A stretch of DNA of 64,000 nt, taken from NCBI GenBank assembly GCA_910579395.1, contig CAJTUC010000006.1:1-64000 (forward strand), in the 5' to 3' direction. The number at the start of each line of letters is the position of its first letter. Position 1 is the stretch's first letter. Below are positions 8,695-17,477 of the stretch, piece by piece. The notes beneath the pieces were generated by a model, which was not told the origin of the DNA, made no database searches, and saw only the letters and a list, made by a program, of their open reading frames with translations. The stretch is from an uncultured Lachnospiraceae bacterium. GTDB taxonomy: Bacteria; Bacillota; Clostridia; Lachnospirales; Lachnospiraceae. Position numbers and translations under genes: made by a program.

Positions 8695-9138
8695 ATGACT
8701 GCAATGATAGCGAAAATAAAGGAAATGTTCCATACATTTTCTTATGTTGTGACGGGCGTTGTTTTTATGTGCGCCTTGTTTCTTACGGCTTTTAATCAAA
8801 ATGGGATAATCCATATACAGCTTCTTTGGCAGATTCTGTTTACATCGTTCCTGTGTGTGATGGGAAATCTGATTTATCCGCAGAGGAAGGTAGCGAGATG
8901 GCAGGTCATTGTCCGCAGACTGCTGCATTATTTATATGTTAATGCAGTCGTTTTCGGCTGTGCAAGAGCTTTCTGGTGGTTCGATGTAGCAGATTTGGAA
9001 AAGACAGGCTTTCTGTTTCTGGAGATTGCAGTGGTATTCGTTGTAGTATCCTGGCTTGTGTGGCATAAAAGCAAAGCGCTTACTGATTTATTGAATGACC
9101 ATTTAGAAAAGTATCAGAATAAAATGCCGAAAGAATAG
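8695..9138 (+). CDS. DUF3021 family membrane protein
   Basis: About 147 aa with four hydrophobic segments and short ends, the usual form of DUF3021 proteins, which are commonly encoded directly after a stand-alone LytTR gene. The family is probably a membrane partner or anti-regulator of the LytTR protein; this is inference. Two starts are possible, ATG at 8695 (4 nt from AAAGG) or ATG at 8704 (10 nt from GGTGG), and the choice changes only three residues. It ends the exporter-regulator cluster. Confidence 0.75.
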   Translation: MTAMIAKIKEMFHTFSYVVTGVVFMCALFLTAFNQNGIIHIQLLWQILFTSFLCVMGNLIYPQRKVARWQVIVRRLLHYLYVNAVVFGCARAFWWFDVADLEKTGFLFLEIAVVFVVVSWLVWHKSKALTDLLNDHLEKYQNKMPKE

Positions 9139-9160
9139 GCATTAACAGAATCGGTATTGA

Positions 9161-9320
9161 ATAGGTATCGGCGACCAAATAGGTATCGGCGGGAAAAAAG
9201 AAATTGCCACATGGGGGTATTCGTTGTATAATAATAAAAGTGTCTCCAGAGGGAGCCACATTTATAAAAGTGCCTCCAGAGGGAGCCACATTTATAAATG
9301 TGTCCCTAGTGAGGCTGCTG
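9161..9320 (+). repeat. Short tandem repeats upstream of the TrpB-like gene
   Basis: Two neighbouring repeat types. A 12-bp word ATAGGTATCGGC occurs at 9161-9172 and 9179-9190. A 30-bp unit (core CTCCAGAGGGAGCCACATTT) occurs at 9241-9270 and 9271-9300, with a decayed third start at 9301. Each 30-bp unit holds a small hairpin, roughly GTGCCTCC-AGA-GGGAGCCAC. The units are a multiple of three and stay open in the frame of the next gene, but no Shine-Dalgarno supports translation there. Confidence 0.75.
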
Positions 9321-9382
9321 CGGCAGATATAATCATCCCAAAAGCAGGCGGCAGCATAAAAAAGAAAGGCAAGGTTATTGGA

Positions 9383-10750
9383 ATGAGTAAGCAGATACCT
9401 TATAAAATTTATTTGGAAGAGCAGGAAATGCCGAAACAATGGTATAATGTACGCGCGGATATGAAAAAGAAACCGGCTCCGATTTTGAATCCGGGCACTT
9501 TAGCACCGGTCACGGAAGACGAACTTTCCGGTATTTTCTGCCGGGAATTGGCAAAGCAGGAACTGGATGATACGACGCCGTATTTCGATATTCCGCAGGA
9601 AATTCGGGATTTTTATAAAATGTACCGTCCGTCGCCGCTTGTCAGGGCATATTGCCTGGAAGAGAAGCTGGGGACGCCTGCACATATTTATTATAAATTC
9701 GAGGGAAATAATACTTCAGGAAGCCATAAGCTGAATTCTGCCATTGCGCAGGCTTATTACGCGAAGAAACAGGGATTAAAAGGTGTAACGACGGAGACAG
9801 GCGCAGGCCAGTGGGGAACGGCGCTTTCTATGGCGTGTTCTTATTTTGACTTGGATTGTCAGGTATATATGGTTAAATGTTCCTATGAGCAGAAGCCTTT
9901 CCGTCGGGAAGTGATGCGTACTTATGGTGCGAAGGTAACGCCTTCTCCGTCTATGAATACAAATGTAGGACGTAAAATTAATGAAGAATTTCCGGGCACA
10001 ACGGGAAGCCTTGGCTGTGCCATTTCGGAAGCGGTAGAAGCGGCAACCAGTCAGGAAGGCTATCGCTATGTACTGGGTTCCGTACTCGCACAGGTATTGC
10101 TGCATCAGTCTATTATCGGTCTGGAGACAAAAGCGGCTTTGGACAAATACGGCATCAAGGCCGATACGATCATCGGCTGTGCAGGCGGCGGCTCTAATCT
10201 GGGAGGCTTGATTTCTCCTTTTGCGGGTGAAATATTAAGAGGTGAGGCGGAATATCAGATGATCGCGGTAGAACCGGCATCCTGTCCGAGTATGACACGA
10301 GGGGTATATGCCTATGATTTCTGTGATACGGGTAAGGTATGTCCGCTTGCAAAGATGTATACATTGGGAAGCGGCTTTATTCCGTCGGCAAATCATGCGG
10401 GAGGACTTCGCTATCACGGCATGAGTTCCACGGTTTCCGAATTATATGATCAGGGATTGTTAGAAGCAAGAAGCATAGAACAGACGGAAGTATTTAAGGC
10501 GGCGGAGACTTTTGCAAGAGTAGAAGGTATTTTGCCGGCACCGGAGAGCAGCCATGCGATTAAGGTCGCAATTGACGAAGCGATGAAATGTAAAGAGACC
10601 GGAGAGGAAAAGAATATTGTATTCGGTCTTACCGGTACGGGTTATTTTGATATGATCGCTTATCAGAGATACAATGACGGTGAAATGAGCGATTACATTC
10701 CGACGGACGAAGAACTGGCCCAGGCAGCGGCGAAACTTCCGAAAATTTAG
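9383..10750 (+). CDS. TrpB-like tryptophan synthase beta chain (TrpB2 type)
   Basis: 455 aa PLP enzyme of the TrpB2 class, which is longer than TrpB1 and has an N-terminal extension. PLP lysine is Lys116 in GSHKLNSAIAQAYY. The TETGAGQWGTALS and AGGGSNLGG (phosphate-binding) motifs are present. It would join indole and serine to make tryptophan, or use a related nucleophile. No trpA is in the window, in keeping with TrpB2 genes acting apart from the trp operon. ATG 9383 is chosen because the upstream in-frame part runs through tandem repeats, and AAAGGCAAGG precedes this ATG. Confidence 0.88.
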   Translation: MSKQIPYKIYLEEQEMPKQWYNVRADMKKKPAPILNPGTLAPVTEDELSGIFCRELAKQELDDTTPYFDIPQEIRDFYKMYRPSPLVRAYCLEEKLGTPAHIYYKFEGNNTSGSHKLNSAIAQAYYAKKQGLKGVTTETGAGQWGTALSMACSYFDLDCQVYMVKCSYEQKPFRREVMRTYGAKVTPSPSMNTNVGRKINEEFPGTTGSLGCAISEAVEAATSQEGYRYVLGSVLAQVLLHQSIIGLETKAALDKYGIKADTIIGCAGGGSNLGGLISPFAGEILRGEAEYQMIAVEPASCPSMTRGVYAYDFCDTGKVCPLAKMYTLGSGFIPSANHAGGLRYHGMSSTVSELYDQGLLEARSIEQTEVFKAAETFARVEGILPAPESSHAIKVAIDEAMKCKETGEEKNIVFGLTGTGYFDMIAYQRYNDGEMSDYIPTDEELAQAAAKLPKI

Positions 10751-10779
10751 TTGACAAACCGGATTGCCCTATGTATAAT
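10751..10779 (+). promoter_or_regulatory. Consensus sigma-A promoter for the DUF177-rpmF operon
   Basis: TTGACA (10751-10756), 17-nt spacer, TATAAT (10774-10779): a perfect match to the vegetative consensus. It begins directly after the stop codon of the TrpB-like gene. It drives a ribosomal-protein operon, which fits a very strong promoter. Confidence 0.93.
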
Positions 10780-10805
10780 AGTTTGAGTGTGAATAGGAGT
10801 CAGCT

Positions 10806-11336
10806 ATGTTCATTAATTTAACTGATGTATTAACATCTGAGGATAAAGTGATTTCGATGCAGGCAGAGACGGAAATGACAGAGGTCTCGATTTACGGAGA
10901 GGCATTTGAGATTCTTGAAAAGTCGCCGGTGAATCTGACATTTACCAATCTTGGAAAGGGCAGGGCATCGGTGGAGGGACAGGTGGAATTCGTTTTTGCC
11001 ATGAACTGTGACAGATGTCTGAAGCCTGTCAGGGAGAAATTAAGACTTCAGTTTTCCAGAGAAGTTCATGCGCCGGATGCGGTTTCAGAACAGCAGGATG
11101 ACGAAGATGATGACCAGACTTTTATGGAAGGTTATCAGTTAAATATAGAGGACTTACTGAACAGTGAAATCATCATGAACTGGCCGAGTAAGGTTCTGTG
11201 CAGGACAGACTGCAGAGGTATCTGTATGCAGTGCGGTCAGGACCTGAATAGCGGAACGTGTGAATGTGATACATTTATTCCCGATCCCCGGATGGCAGTG
11301 ATCAAAGATATCTTTAACGCGGATAAGGAGGTGTAA
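10806..11336 (+). CDS. DUF177 / YceD family protein
   Basis: 176 aa, usual length. It has the family signature of cysteine pairs: FAMNCDRCLKPV in the middle, then LCRTDCRGICMQCGQDLN and CECD near the C terminus, likely metal binding. DUF177 genes are almost always just upstream of rpmF, as here (2 bases apart). In bacteria and plastids the family is linked to 23S rRNA accumulation, so a role in 50S assembly is likely. Confidence 0.93.
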   Translation: MFINLTDVLTSEDKVISMQAETEMTEVSIYGEAFEILEKSPVNLTFTNLGKGRASVEGQVEFVFAMNCDRCLKPVREKLRLQFSREVHAPDAVSEQQDDEDDDQTFMEGYQLNIEDLLNSEIIMNWPSKVLCRTDCRGICMQCGQDLNSGTCECDTFIPDPRMAVIKDIFNADKEV

Positions 11337-11338
11337 CG

Positions 11339-11518
11339 ATGTCTATTTGTCCTAAGAACAAATCTTCCAAAGGAAGAAGAGATAGGAGAAGAGCAAACTG
11401 GAAAATGACTGCTCCTACGTTGGTTAAGTGCAGTAAGTGCGGCGCATTAATGGTACCTCACAGAGTATGTAAGAAGTGCGGCACATACAACAAAAAAGAA
11501 ATTATTGCAGTTGATTAA
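11339..11518 (+). CDS. rpmF: Ribosomal protein L32
   Basis: 59 aa. It begins MSICPKNKSSKGRRDRRRAN and carries a zinc-binding CSKCG ... CKKCG pattern, so it is the zinc-dependent (C+) form of L32. Basic N-terminal part and length fit the family. An AAGGAGGTG Shine-Dalgarno overlaps the DUF177 stop, so the two are coupled. Confidence 0.98.
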   Translation: MSICPKNKSSKGRRDRRRANWKMTAPTLVKCSKCGALMVPHRVCKKCGTYNKKEIIAVD

Positions 11519-11534
11519 TTTAAGAAAAGTGCAG

Positions 11535-11580
11535 AGAAATCAAGGGTTTATATGAATATATTGCCCTTGATTTCTTTTTT
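11535..11580 (+). terminator. Terminator after rpmF
   Basis: GAAATCAAGGG (11536-11546) pairs perfectly with CCCTTGATTTC (11564-11574). A 17-nt loop lies between, and a T run follows to 11580. This ends the DUF177-rpmF transcript and isolates plsX. Confidence 0.9.
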
Positions 11581-11823
11581 ATCCCATTTGATCAAAACTG
11601 AGAATAGATGAGATCAAAAATCAGTATGGACCAACAGCCCTGATATGCTTCTCCATTATTTAATATACTTCAATTTCAGATGCCAATAAAAACATACAGG
11701 CATCAGAGAGGTTTCCATTAATTTCAGTTATGGTATCTGAAACTCATATGTATAATTCTGTAATGTTCCGGTTCCCTTAGATCTCTGATCTGATTTTTCA
11801 TTAACAATCTTTTTGCTAAAAAC
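11581..11823. other. Intergenic stretch without a gene
   Basis: About 240 AT-rich bases between the rpmF terminator and the plsX promoter. No reading frame with a ribosome site, no strong hairpin and no recognisable RNA family was seen. Confidence 0.6.
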
Positions 11824-11852
11824 TTGATTTTTACTGACCGGTCTAGTATATT
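11824..11852 (+). promoter_or_regulatory. plsX-acpP promoter with palindromic operator in the spacer
   Basis: TTGATT (11824-11829), 17-nt spacer, TATATT (11847-11852). Inside the spacer is the perfect palindrome GACCGGTC (11836-11843). It extends outwards as ACT...AGT with one extra base, giving ACTGACCGGTCTAGT. A dimeric repressor (TetR-like sites often have an ACCGGT core) bound here would block RNA polymerase. No such regulator is in the window, so its identity is inference. The usual clostridial role would be control by fatty-acid supply. Confidence 0.6.
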
Positions 11853-11896
11853 AGTATAAGATGTTCGCAGACTGAGGAAGGAGCAGGGACAAGAGC

Positions 11897-12907
11897 ATGG
11901 AAGAATTTGTGAAGGTAGCTGTAGACGCGATGGGCGGCGATAATGCGCCTGCGGAAATCATTAAAGGTGCGGTAGAAGCCATTCAGGAAAGCAATAAAGT
12001 CAAAGTCTATCTGGTAGGGAACGAAGAAGCGGTGAAGAAAGAACTTGCCGGATATAAATATCCGGAAGAGCAGCTTACGCTCGTTCCTGCGAGTGAAGTG
12101 ATCGAGACTGCGGAACCGCCGGTAATGGCAATTCGCAAGAAGAAGGAGTCATCGCTTGTAAAGGCGTTGTATCTTGTCAAAGATGGAACCTGTGATGCCT
12201 ATGTGTCTGCGGGAAGCAGCGGCGCAACGCTGGTAGGCGGACAAGTTATCGTAGGACGTATCAAAGGGGTGGAAAGACCACCGCTCGCGCCTCTGATTCC
12301 TACGGAGAACGGCTGCGCGCTGTTAGTAGACTGCGGTGCGAATGTGGATGCGAGGCCTTCTCATCTTGTACAGTTTGCCAAGATGGGTGCAATTTATATG
12401 GAAAATATTGTGGGCGTGAAAAATCCGAGAGTAGCAATCGTGAATATTGGTGCGGAAGAAGAAAAAGGGAATGCGCTTGTAAAGGAAACCTTTCCTCTTT
12501 TGAAGAACTGTCCAGATATCAATTTTATCGGAAGCATTGAAGCAAGGGATATCCCGGCCGGTATGGCAGATGTCATTGTGTGTGAAGCTTTTGTCGGAAA
12601 TGTTATTTTGAAATTGTATGAGGGTGTCGGCGGTACTTTGATCAAAAAAGTAAAGGCTGGCATGATGACCTCTTTGCGGAGCAAGATTGGAGCGCTTCTC
12701 GTGAAGCCTGCCTTGAAGGAGACATTAAAAGATTTTGACTTAGAGCAGTACGGTGGTGCACCGATGCTTGGTCTGAACGGGTTAGTTGTTAAAACGCATG
12801 GCAGCTCCAAATCCGTTGAAATCAAAAATTCTATTTTACAATGTATTACTTTTAAAGAACAGAGGATCAACGAGAAAATCAGGGAGAAAATTACCGTACA
12901 GGATTGA
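11897..12907 (+). CDS. plsX: Phosphate acyltransferase PlsX
   Basis: 336 aa. It converts acyl-ACP to acyl-phosphate for phospholipid synthesis. Signature VAVDAMGGDNAPAEIIKG is at the N terminus, with AGSSGATLVGG and VDCGANVDARP further on. ATG 11897 lies 13 nt from GGAG. An in-frame GTG at 11909 would give the commoner short N terminus, so the start is uncertain by four residues. acpP follows 18 bases later, a standard pairing because ACP carries the substrate. Confidence 0.97.
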   Translation: MEEFVKVAVDAMGGDNAPAEIIKGAVEAIQESNKVKVYLVGNEEAVKKELAGYKYPEEQLTLVPASEVIETAEPPVMAIRKKKESSLVKALYLVKDGTCDAYVSAGSSGATLVGGQVIVGRIKGVERPPLAPLIPTENGCALLVDCGANVDARPSHLVQFAKMGAIYMENIVGVKNPRVAIVNIGAEEEKGNALVKETFPLLKNCPDINFIGSIEARDIPAGMADVIVCEAFVGNVILKLYEGVGGTLIKKVKAGMMTSLRSKIGALLVKPALKETLKDFDLEQYGGAPMLGLNGLVVKTHGSSKSVEIKNSILQCITFKEQRINEKIREKITVQD

Positions 12908-12925
12908 GAAAGGCTGGCTGGTCAT

Positions 12926-13165
12926 ATGGAATTTGCGAAGTTAAAGCAGGTCATTGCAAATATTTTGAATGTAGACCCGGAAGAAATCACGATGGAAACA
13001 ACTTTTATGGAAGATCTGGGGGCGGATTCTCTGGATATCTTTCAGATTATTATGGGCATTGAAGAAGAATTTGATATCGAGATTCCGGCTGAAAAAGTGG
13101 AACATATAACGACGGTGGAAGAAGCGGTTAATTTAATGAAGAGCGCGATTAAGGCGGCAGAATAG
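12926..13165 (+). CDS. acpP: Acyl carrier protein
   Basis: 79 aa acidic protein. The phosphopantetheine attachment serine is in the DSL motif of EDLGADSLDIFQIIMGIEEEF. Length and helix pattern are typical. It carries growing acyl chains in fatty-acid synthesis. It lies between plsX and rnc, as in most Firmicutes, and is followed by a terminator, so rnc probably relies on read-through or its own weak promoter. Confidence 0.98.
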   Translation: MEFAKLKQVIANILNVDPEEITMETTFMEDLGADSLDIFQIIMGIEEEFDIEIPAEKVEHITTVEEAVNLMKSAIKAAE

Positions 13166-13171
13166 AAGAAA

Positions 13172-13197
13172 AACCCTTTCTGAGAAGGGTTTTTTTA
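13172..13197 (+). terminator. Terminator after acpP
   Basis: AACCCTTTC / GAAGGGTT hairpin (one bulged T) with a TGA loop, followed by seven T. It starts 7 nt after the acpP stop. Confidence 0.85.
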
Positions 13198-13215
13198 GTT
13201 TTTGTGGAGGTATCA

Positions 13216-13902
13216 ATGCAGCAAAGACCGTTAGAAGAATTGGAAAATAAAATGGGCTATCAGTTTCGAGATAAGTTTCTGCTCCGGCAGGCGTTGACGC
13301 ACAGTTCTTTTGCAAATGAGCAGAAAATCAATAAACAGGAAGATTATGAGCGACTGGAATTCCTGGGAGATGCGGTATTGGAATTAGTATCCAGTGAATT
13401 TCTTTTTCAGGAAAACAAACAGATGTCGGAAGGGCAGCTTACACGGACAAGGGCTTCCATCGTATGCGAGCAGGCACTTGCATACTGCGCAAGGGAGTTT
13501 GGACTGGAAGCGTATATTCTGCTTGGAAAGGGTGAAGAACGGACCGGCGGCAGAACAAAAGATTCTATTATTTCGGATGTCATGGAAGCAATCATCGGGG
13601 CGATTTATATTGACGGCGGTATGCAGCAGGCCTCGGCTTTTGTCCACCGTTTCATTCTTTCCGATCTGGATCATAAGAAACTGTTCTATGATGCGAAGAC
13701 AATCTTACAGGAATTTGTGCAGCAGAAAAATAACGGAACGCTTCATTATCAGCTTATTCGAGAGGATGGGCCGGATCACGATAAGCTTTTTGTTATAGAA
13801 GCCAGAATTAATGAAAAGAAAATCGGTGAAGGAACAGGAAAAACAAAAAAGGCGGCGGAGCAGCAGGCGGCTTATGAAGCGCTCGTTTCTCTGCAGAGAT
13901 AA
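13216..13902 (+). CDS. rnc: Ribonuclease III
   Basis: 228 aa. The RNase III catalytic domain (about 1-150) has the signature ERLEFLGDAVLELVSSEFLF and the second acidic cluster DVMEAIIGAIYIDGG. A double-stranded RNA-binding domain (about 155-228) ends with GTGKTKKAAEQQAAYEALV. It processes rRNA precursors and structured mRNAs. ATG 13216 is chosen because GTGGAGG (13204-13210) is its Shine-Dalgarno; the in-frame GTG at 13204 overlaps that site. It is 14 bases from smc. Confidence 0.97.
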   Translation: MQQRPLEELENKMGYQFRDKFLLRQALTHSSFANEQKINKQEDYERLEFLGDAVLELVSSEFLFQENKQMSEGQLTRTRASIVCEQALAYCAREFGLEAYILLGKGEERTGGRTKDSIISDVMEAIIGAIYIDGGMQQASAFVHRFILSDLDHKKLFYDAKTILQEFVQQKNNGTLHYQLIREDGPDHDKLFVIEARINEKKIGEGTGKTKKAAEQQAAYEALVSLQR

Positions 13903-13916
13903 AATGCGGGGTATTT

Positions 13917-16900
13917 ATGTATTTAAAAAGTATCGAAGTACAGGGTTTTAAATCTTTTGCAAATAAAATCACATTTAAATTTCATAATGGAATTACCGGA
14001 ATCGTGGGACCGAACGGCAGCGGCAAGAGCAATGTCGCGGATGCGGTCAGGTGGGTGTTGGGAGAACAGCGTATCAAGCAGCTGCGCGGCGCTTCCATGC
14101 AGGACGTTATTTTTTCCGGGACAGAGATGCGTAAGGCGCTCGGCTCCGCTTACGTTGCAATCACGTTAGATAATGCAGACCATCAGCTTTCTATTGATTA
14201 CGACGAAGTAACGGTATCCAGAAGGCTGTATCGTTCCGGTGAAAGCGAATACATGATCAACGGCACGATCTGCCGTCTGAAAGACGTCAATGAGCTTTTT
14301 TACGATACGGGTATCGGAAAAGAAGGCTATTCCATCATCGGTCAGGGACAAATTGATAAGATTCTGAGCGGTAAACCGGAGGAGCGCCGGGAACTGTTCG
14401 ACGAGGCGGCCGGTATCGTAAAATTCAAACGGAGAAAGTATGCTGCTCAGAAAAAGCTGGAAGACGAGAAGCAGAACCTTGTCCGTGTCAACGATATTCT
14501 CTCGGAACTCGAAAAGCAGACCGGCCCCCTTGAGAAGCAGTCCGAAAAGGCAAGGATTTATCTGCGGAAAAAGGAAGAACTGAAAACGCTGGATGTCAAT
14601 GTCTTTCTGGTAGAAAATGTCAGCATCAAGGAGCAGCTGGATGAGGTCGATGAAAAACTGCAGATTGCCGGAGATGACTTAGAGGATACGACGCAGAAAT
14701 ATGAGCATATTAAAGAAGAATATGAGCAGATTGAGAGCAGAATAGAGCAGTTGGACCAGGCAATTGAGCGGGCGAGGGCAACGCTGACGGATACGGGCGT
14801 TATGCGTTCCAAGTTAGAGGGCGAAATGAATGTCTTAAAGGAGAGAATCCATTCCGTACAGGGAAATGAGGAACATTTGCTGACCCGTATCAATACGATC
14901 GAAACTTCCATACAAGAGAAAACGCAGGAGAAAGAAGGCATTTCCGCGCAGAAGGCACAAATCGATGAAAAGTTGAAAGTACTGCAGCAGGCAAGGGAAG
15001 AAGCGGGGAAACTGTTAGAAGAAGTACAGGGCCGTATCGAAGCGTTAAATAATCAGATTGAAAGCGGCAAGAATACTATTATCGAAGCGTTGAATAACAG
15101 GGCTACCATCAAGTCCAAGATGGGGAGCTTTGACACGATGTTGGAGCAGATTCAGATTCGAAAGGCGGAATTGAATTCCAGACTGCTGCGGGCCAAATCG
15201 GATGAAGCGGCCCATACGGAAACGATTAAAAATCTGGAAGAAGAATTTGAAAAGATCAACGCGGCAATTCAGGAACTGCGCGATAAACAGGAAGTATCGG
15301 AAGAGAAACTCGCAGGTATGCGGGAGGAACTGGCCGGAAAAGACCAGAAGCTTCGCGATACGCAGGTTTTATATCATCAGGAAAAATCGAAGCTGGATGC
15401 GCTCTCTAATCTGACGGAGCGCTATGAAGGCTATGGCGGCGCAGTCAAGGCCGTCATGGAACAGAAAGCGAAGAAAAAGGGAATCATTGGTGTCGTAGCG
15501 GATATCATTCAGGCAGAGGCCAAATATGAAACGGCAATCGAAACGGCGCTTGGCGGCAATATTCAGAACATCGTTACGGAAGATGAAGAGACAGCGAAGA
15601 GCATGATTGCCTTTTTGAAGAGCAGCCGTGCAGGCCGAGCGACTTTCTTACCGCTTACGAGCATCAAAAATCCGCAGGAATTTAAGAATAAGGATGCCCT
15701 GAAGGAAAAGGGCGTTATCGGCATGGCGGACGAGTTGGTAAAAGTCGATCAGAAATACCGGGATGTGGCGAAGTCTCTGCTTGGCAGAATCATTGTTGTC
15801 GATAATATCGATAATGCGGTAAAAATTGCCGGAAAGTTCCGTCACAGCCTGCGTATGGTAACGATCGAAGGAGAACTGCTCGTTCCGGGCGGAGCTATCA
15901 GCGGCGGTGCTTTTAAGAATAACAGCAATCTGCTGGGCCGTCGGCGTGAAATGGAAGAGCTGGAGAAAAAAATCAAACAGTATGTTATGGAAATCGACCG
16001 CCTTTTGGAAGATATTGAAGCTACAAAGGCGGCAAGAAATAAGCTGCGCCTTGAAATAGAAGATATTAAAGGACAGTTGCAGCGGAAATTTATCGAGCAG
16101 AATACGGCAAGGCTGAATGTCAGTCAGGCGAGAGAGCGGAAAAACGAAGCGGCGGAAGGTTCCGAAGAATTGCAGACGGAAGAGACGGAACTGGAAATAC
16201 AGATTCGGGAGATTCAGGAGAATAAGAAAGCAATTCTGAAAGAACTGGAAAATTCCGAAACGCTGGAAAAAGATACGGAGACGCAGATTGAAGGCTTTCA
16301 GCGCCAGTTGGAGACGGAAAGAGCCGAAGAGTCGGTACAGTCTGCCAAAGTTTCCGAGTGGGATGTGGAAGTCGAGAAAATATTGCAGCAGGCCGAGTTT
16401 CACAGACAGAATATCGAACGTATTGCAGGCGAAATTGAGCGTCATGAGGCGGAGCTGAAAGAAGTGCAGGAAAGTCTGCAGGCCGGCCGGGAAGATGTGG
16501 AACAGAAGCAGGAAAGCATTCTGGAGATTGAAAAGACGATTCTTGCATCCCATACGACCCAGACCGATACGGAATTGCAGTTAAAAGAAGATGTTGCATC
16601 CAAGGAAGCGCTGTCGGCGAAGCAGAAGAATTTTTTTAATGAGCGGGAAGACTTGTCAAAGCAGATGAATTCGCTCGACAAGGAAGTATATCGTCTGAAC
16701 AGCCAGAAAGAAAAGCTGGAAAATTCCATCGAGTCCCAGATTAATTATATGTGGGATGAATATGAAATCACGCTGTCGGATGCTGCTTCCATGCGAAACG
16801 AGGAGATGGATGATCTGCCCGCTATGAAAAAGGACATTTCCAGATTAAAAGATGAAATCCGAAAACTGGGAGACGTCAATGTGAATGCCATCGAAGATTA

Positions 16901-17477
16901 TAAGAACCTGATGGAGCGTTATACATTTTTAAAGACACAGCATGACGATCTGGTGGAAGCGGAGCAGACCCTGCTCGGTATTATCGAAGAACTGGATACT
17001 TCCATGCGGAAACAGTTCAATGAGAAATTCGCAGAAATCAACCGGGAATTTGATAAGGTCTTTAAAGAACTGTTCGGCGGCGGAAAAGGTACATTGGAAC
17101 TAATAGAAGACGAGGACGTTCTGGAGGCCGGCATTCGGATCATTGCACAGCCGCCCGGAAAGAAACTGGTCAATATGATGCAGATGTCCGGTGGAGAAAA
17201 GTCGTTGACAGCAATCTGTCTGCTGTTCGCCATCCAGAACCTGAAACCTTCGCCTTTTTGTCTGTTGGACGAGATCGAAGCGGCGCTGGATGAAAACAAC
17301 GTGGGTCGTTTTGCAAAATATTTACATAAGCTGACCAGAAATACACAGTTCATCGTTATCACGCACAGGCGCGGAACAATGGAGAAAGCGGACAGACTGT
17401 ATGGTATCACGATGGAAGAAAAAGGTATTTCGACGTTAGTCAGCGTAAATTTAATCGATAAGGAATTGGATGATTGA
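13917..17477 (+). CDS. smc: Chromosome segregation protein SMC
   Basis: 1186 aa, normal length. N-terminal ATPase half has Walker A IVGPNGSGKSNVADAVRWVL. Long coiled coils run from about 170 to 500 and 670 to 1000. The hinge lies between (about 510-660, GGAISGGAF at its end). The C-terminal half has signature MSGGEKSLTAICLLFAI and Walker B FCLLDEIEAALDENN. It acts with ScpA/ScpB to load at parS sites and extrude loops; neither partner is here. Its stop overlaps the ftsY start (TGATG). Confidence 0.99.
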   Translation: MYLKSIEVQGFKSFANKITFKFHNGITGIVGPNGSGKSNVADAVRWVLGEQRIKQLRGASMQDVIFSGTEMRKALGSAYVAITLDNADHQLSIDYDEVTVSRRLYRSGESEYMINGTICRLKDVNELFYDTGIGKEGYSIIGQGQIDKILSGKPEERRELFDEAAGIVKFKRRKYAAQKKLEDEKQNLVRVNDILSELEKQTGPLEKQSEKARIYLRKKEELKTLDVNVFLVENVSIKEQLDEVDEKLQIAGDDLEDTTQKYEHIKEEYEQIESRIEQLDQAIERARATLTDTGVMRSKLEGEMNVLKERIHSVQGNEEHLLTRINTIETSIQEKTQEKEGISAQKAQIDEKLKVLQQAREEAGKLLEEVQGRIEALNNQIESGKNTIIEALNNRATIKSKMGSFDTMLEQIQIRKAELNSRLLRAKSDEAAHTETIKNLEEEFEKINAAIQELRDKQEVSEEKLAGMREELAGKDQKLRDTQVLYHQEKSKLDALSNLTERYEGYGGAVKAVMEQKAKKKGIIGVVADIIQAEAKYETAIETALGGNIQNIVTEDEETAKSMIAFLKSSRAGRATFLPLTSIKNPQEFKNKDALKEKGVIGMADELVKVDQKYRDVAKSLLGRIIVVDNIDNAVKIAGKFRHSLRMVTIEGELLVPGGAISGGAFKNNSNLLGRRREMEELEKKIKQYVMEIDRLLEDIEATKAARNKLRLEIEDIKGQLQRKFIEQNTARLNVSQARERKNEAAEGSEELQTEETELEIQIREIQENKKAILKELENSETLEKDTETQIEGFQRQLETERAEESVQSAKVSEWDVEVEKILQQAEFHRQNIERIAGEIERHEAELKEVQESLQAGREDVEQKQESILEIEKTILASHTTQTDTELQLKEDVASKEALSAKQKNFFNEREDLSKQMNSLDKEVYRLNSQKEKLENSIESQINYMWDEYEITLSDAASMRNEEMDDLPAMKKDISRLKDEIRKLGDVNVNAIEDYKNLMERYTFLKTQHDDLVEAEQTLLGIIEELDTSMRKQFNEKFAEINREFDKVFKELFGGGKGTLELIEDEDVLEAGIRIIAQPPGKKLVNMMQMSGGEKSLTAICLLFAIQNLKPSPFCLLDEIEAALDENNVGRFAKYLHKLTRNTQFIVITHRRGTMEKADRLYGITMEEKGISTLVSVNLIDKELDD

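Noticed and set aside
9224..9382. N-terminal extension of the TrpB-like protein through the 30-bp repeats
   Set aside because: No Shine-Dalgarno before 9224, and the family N terminus begins at 9383.
15648..16553. 301-residue minus-strand frame inside smc
   Set aside because: Shadow of the coiled-coil coding sequence; no start signals.
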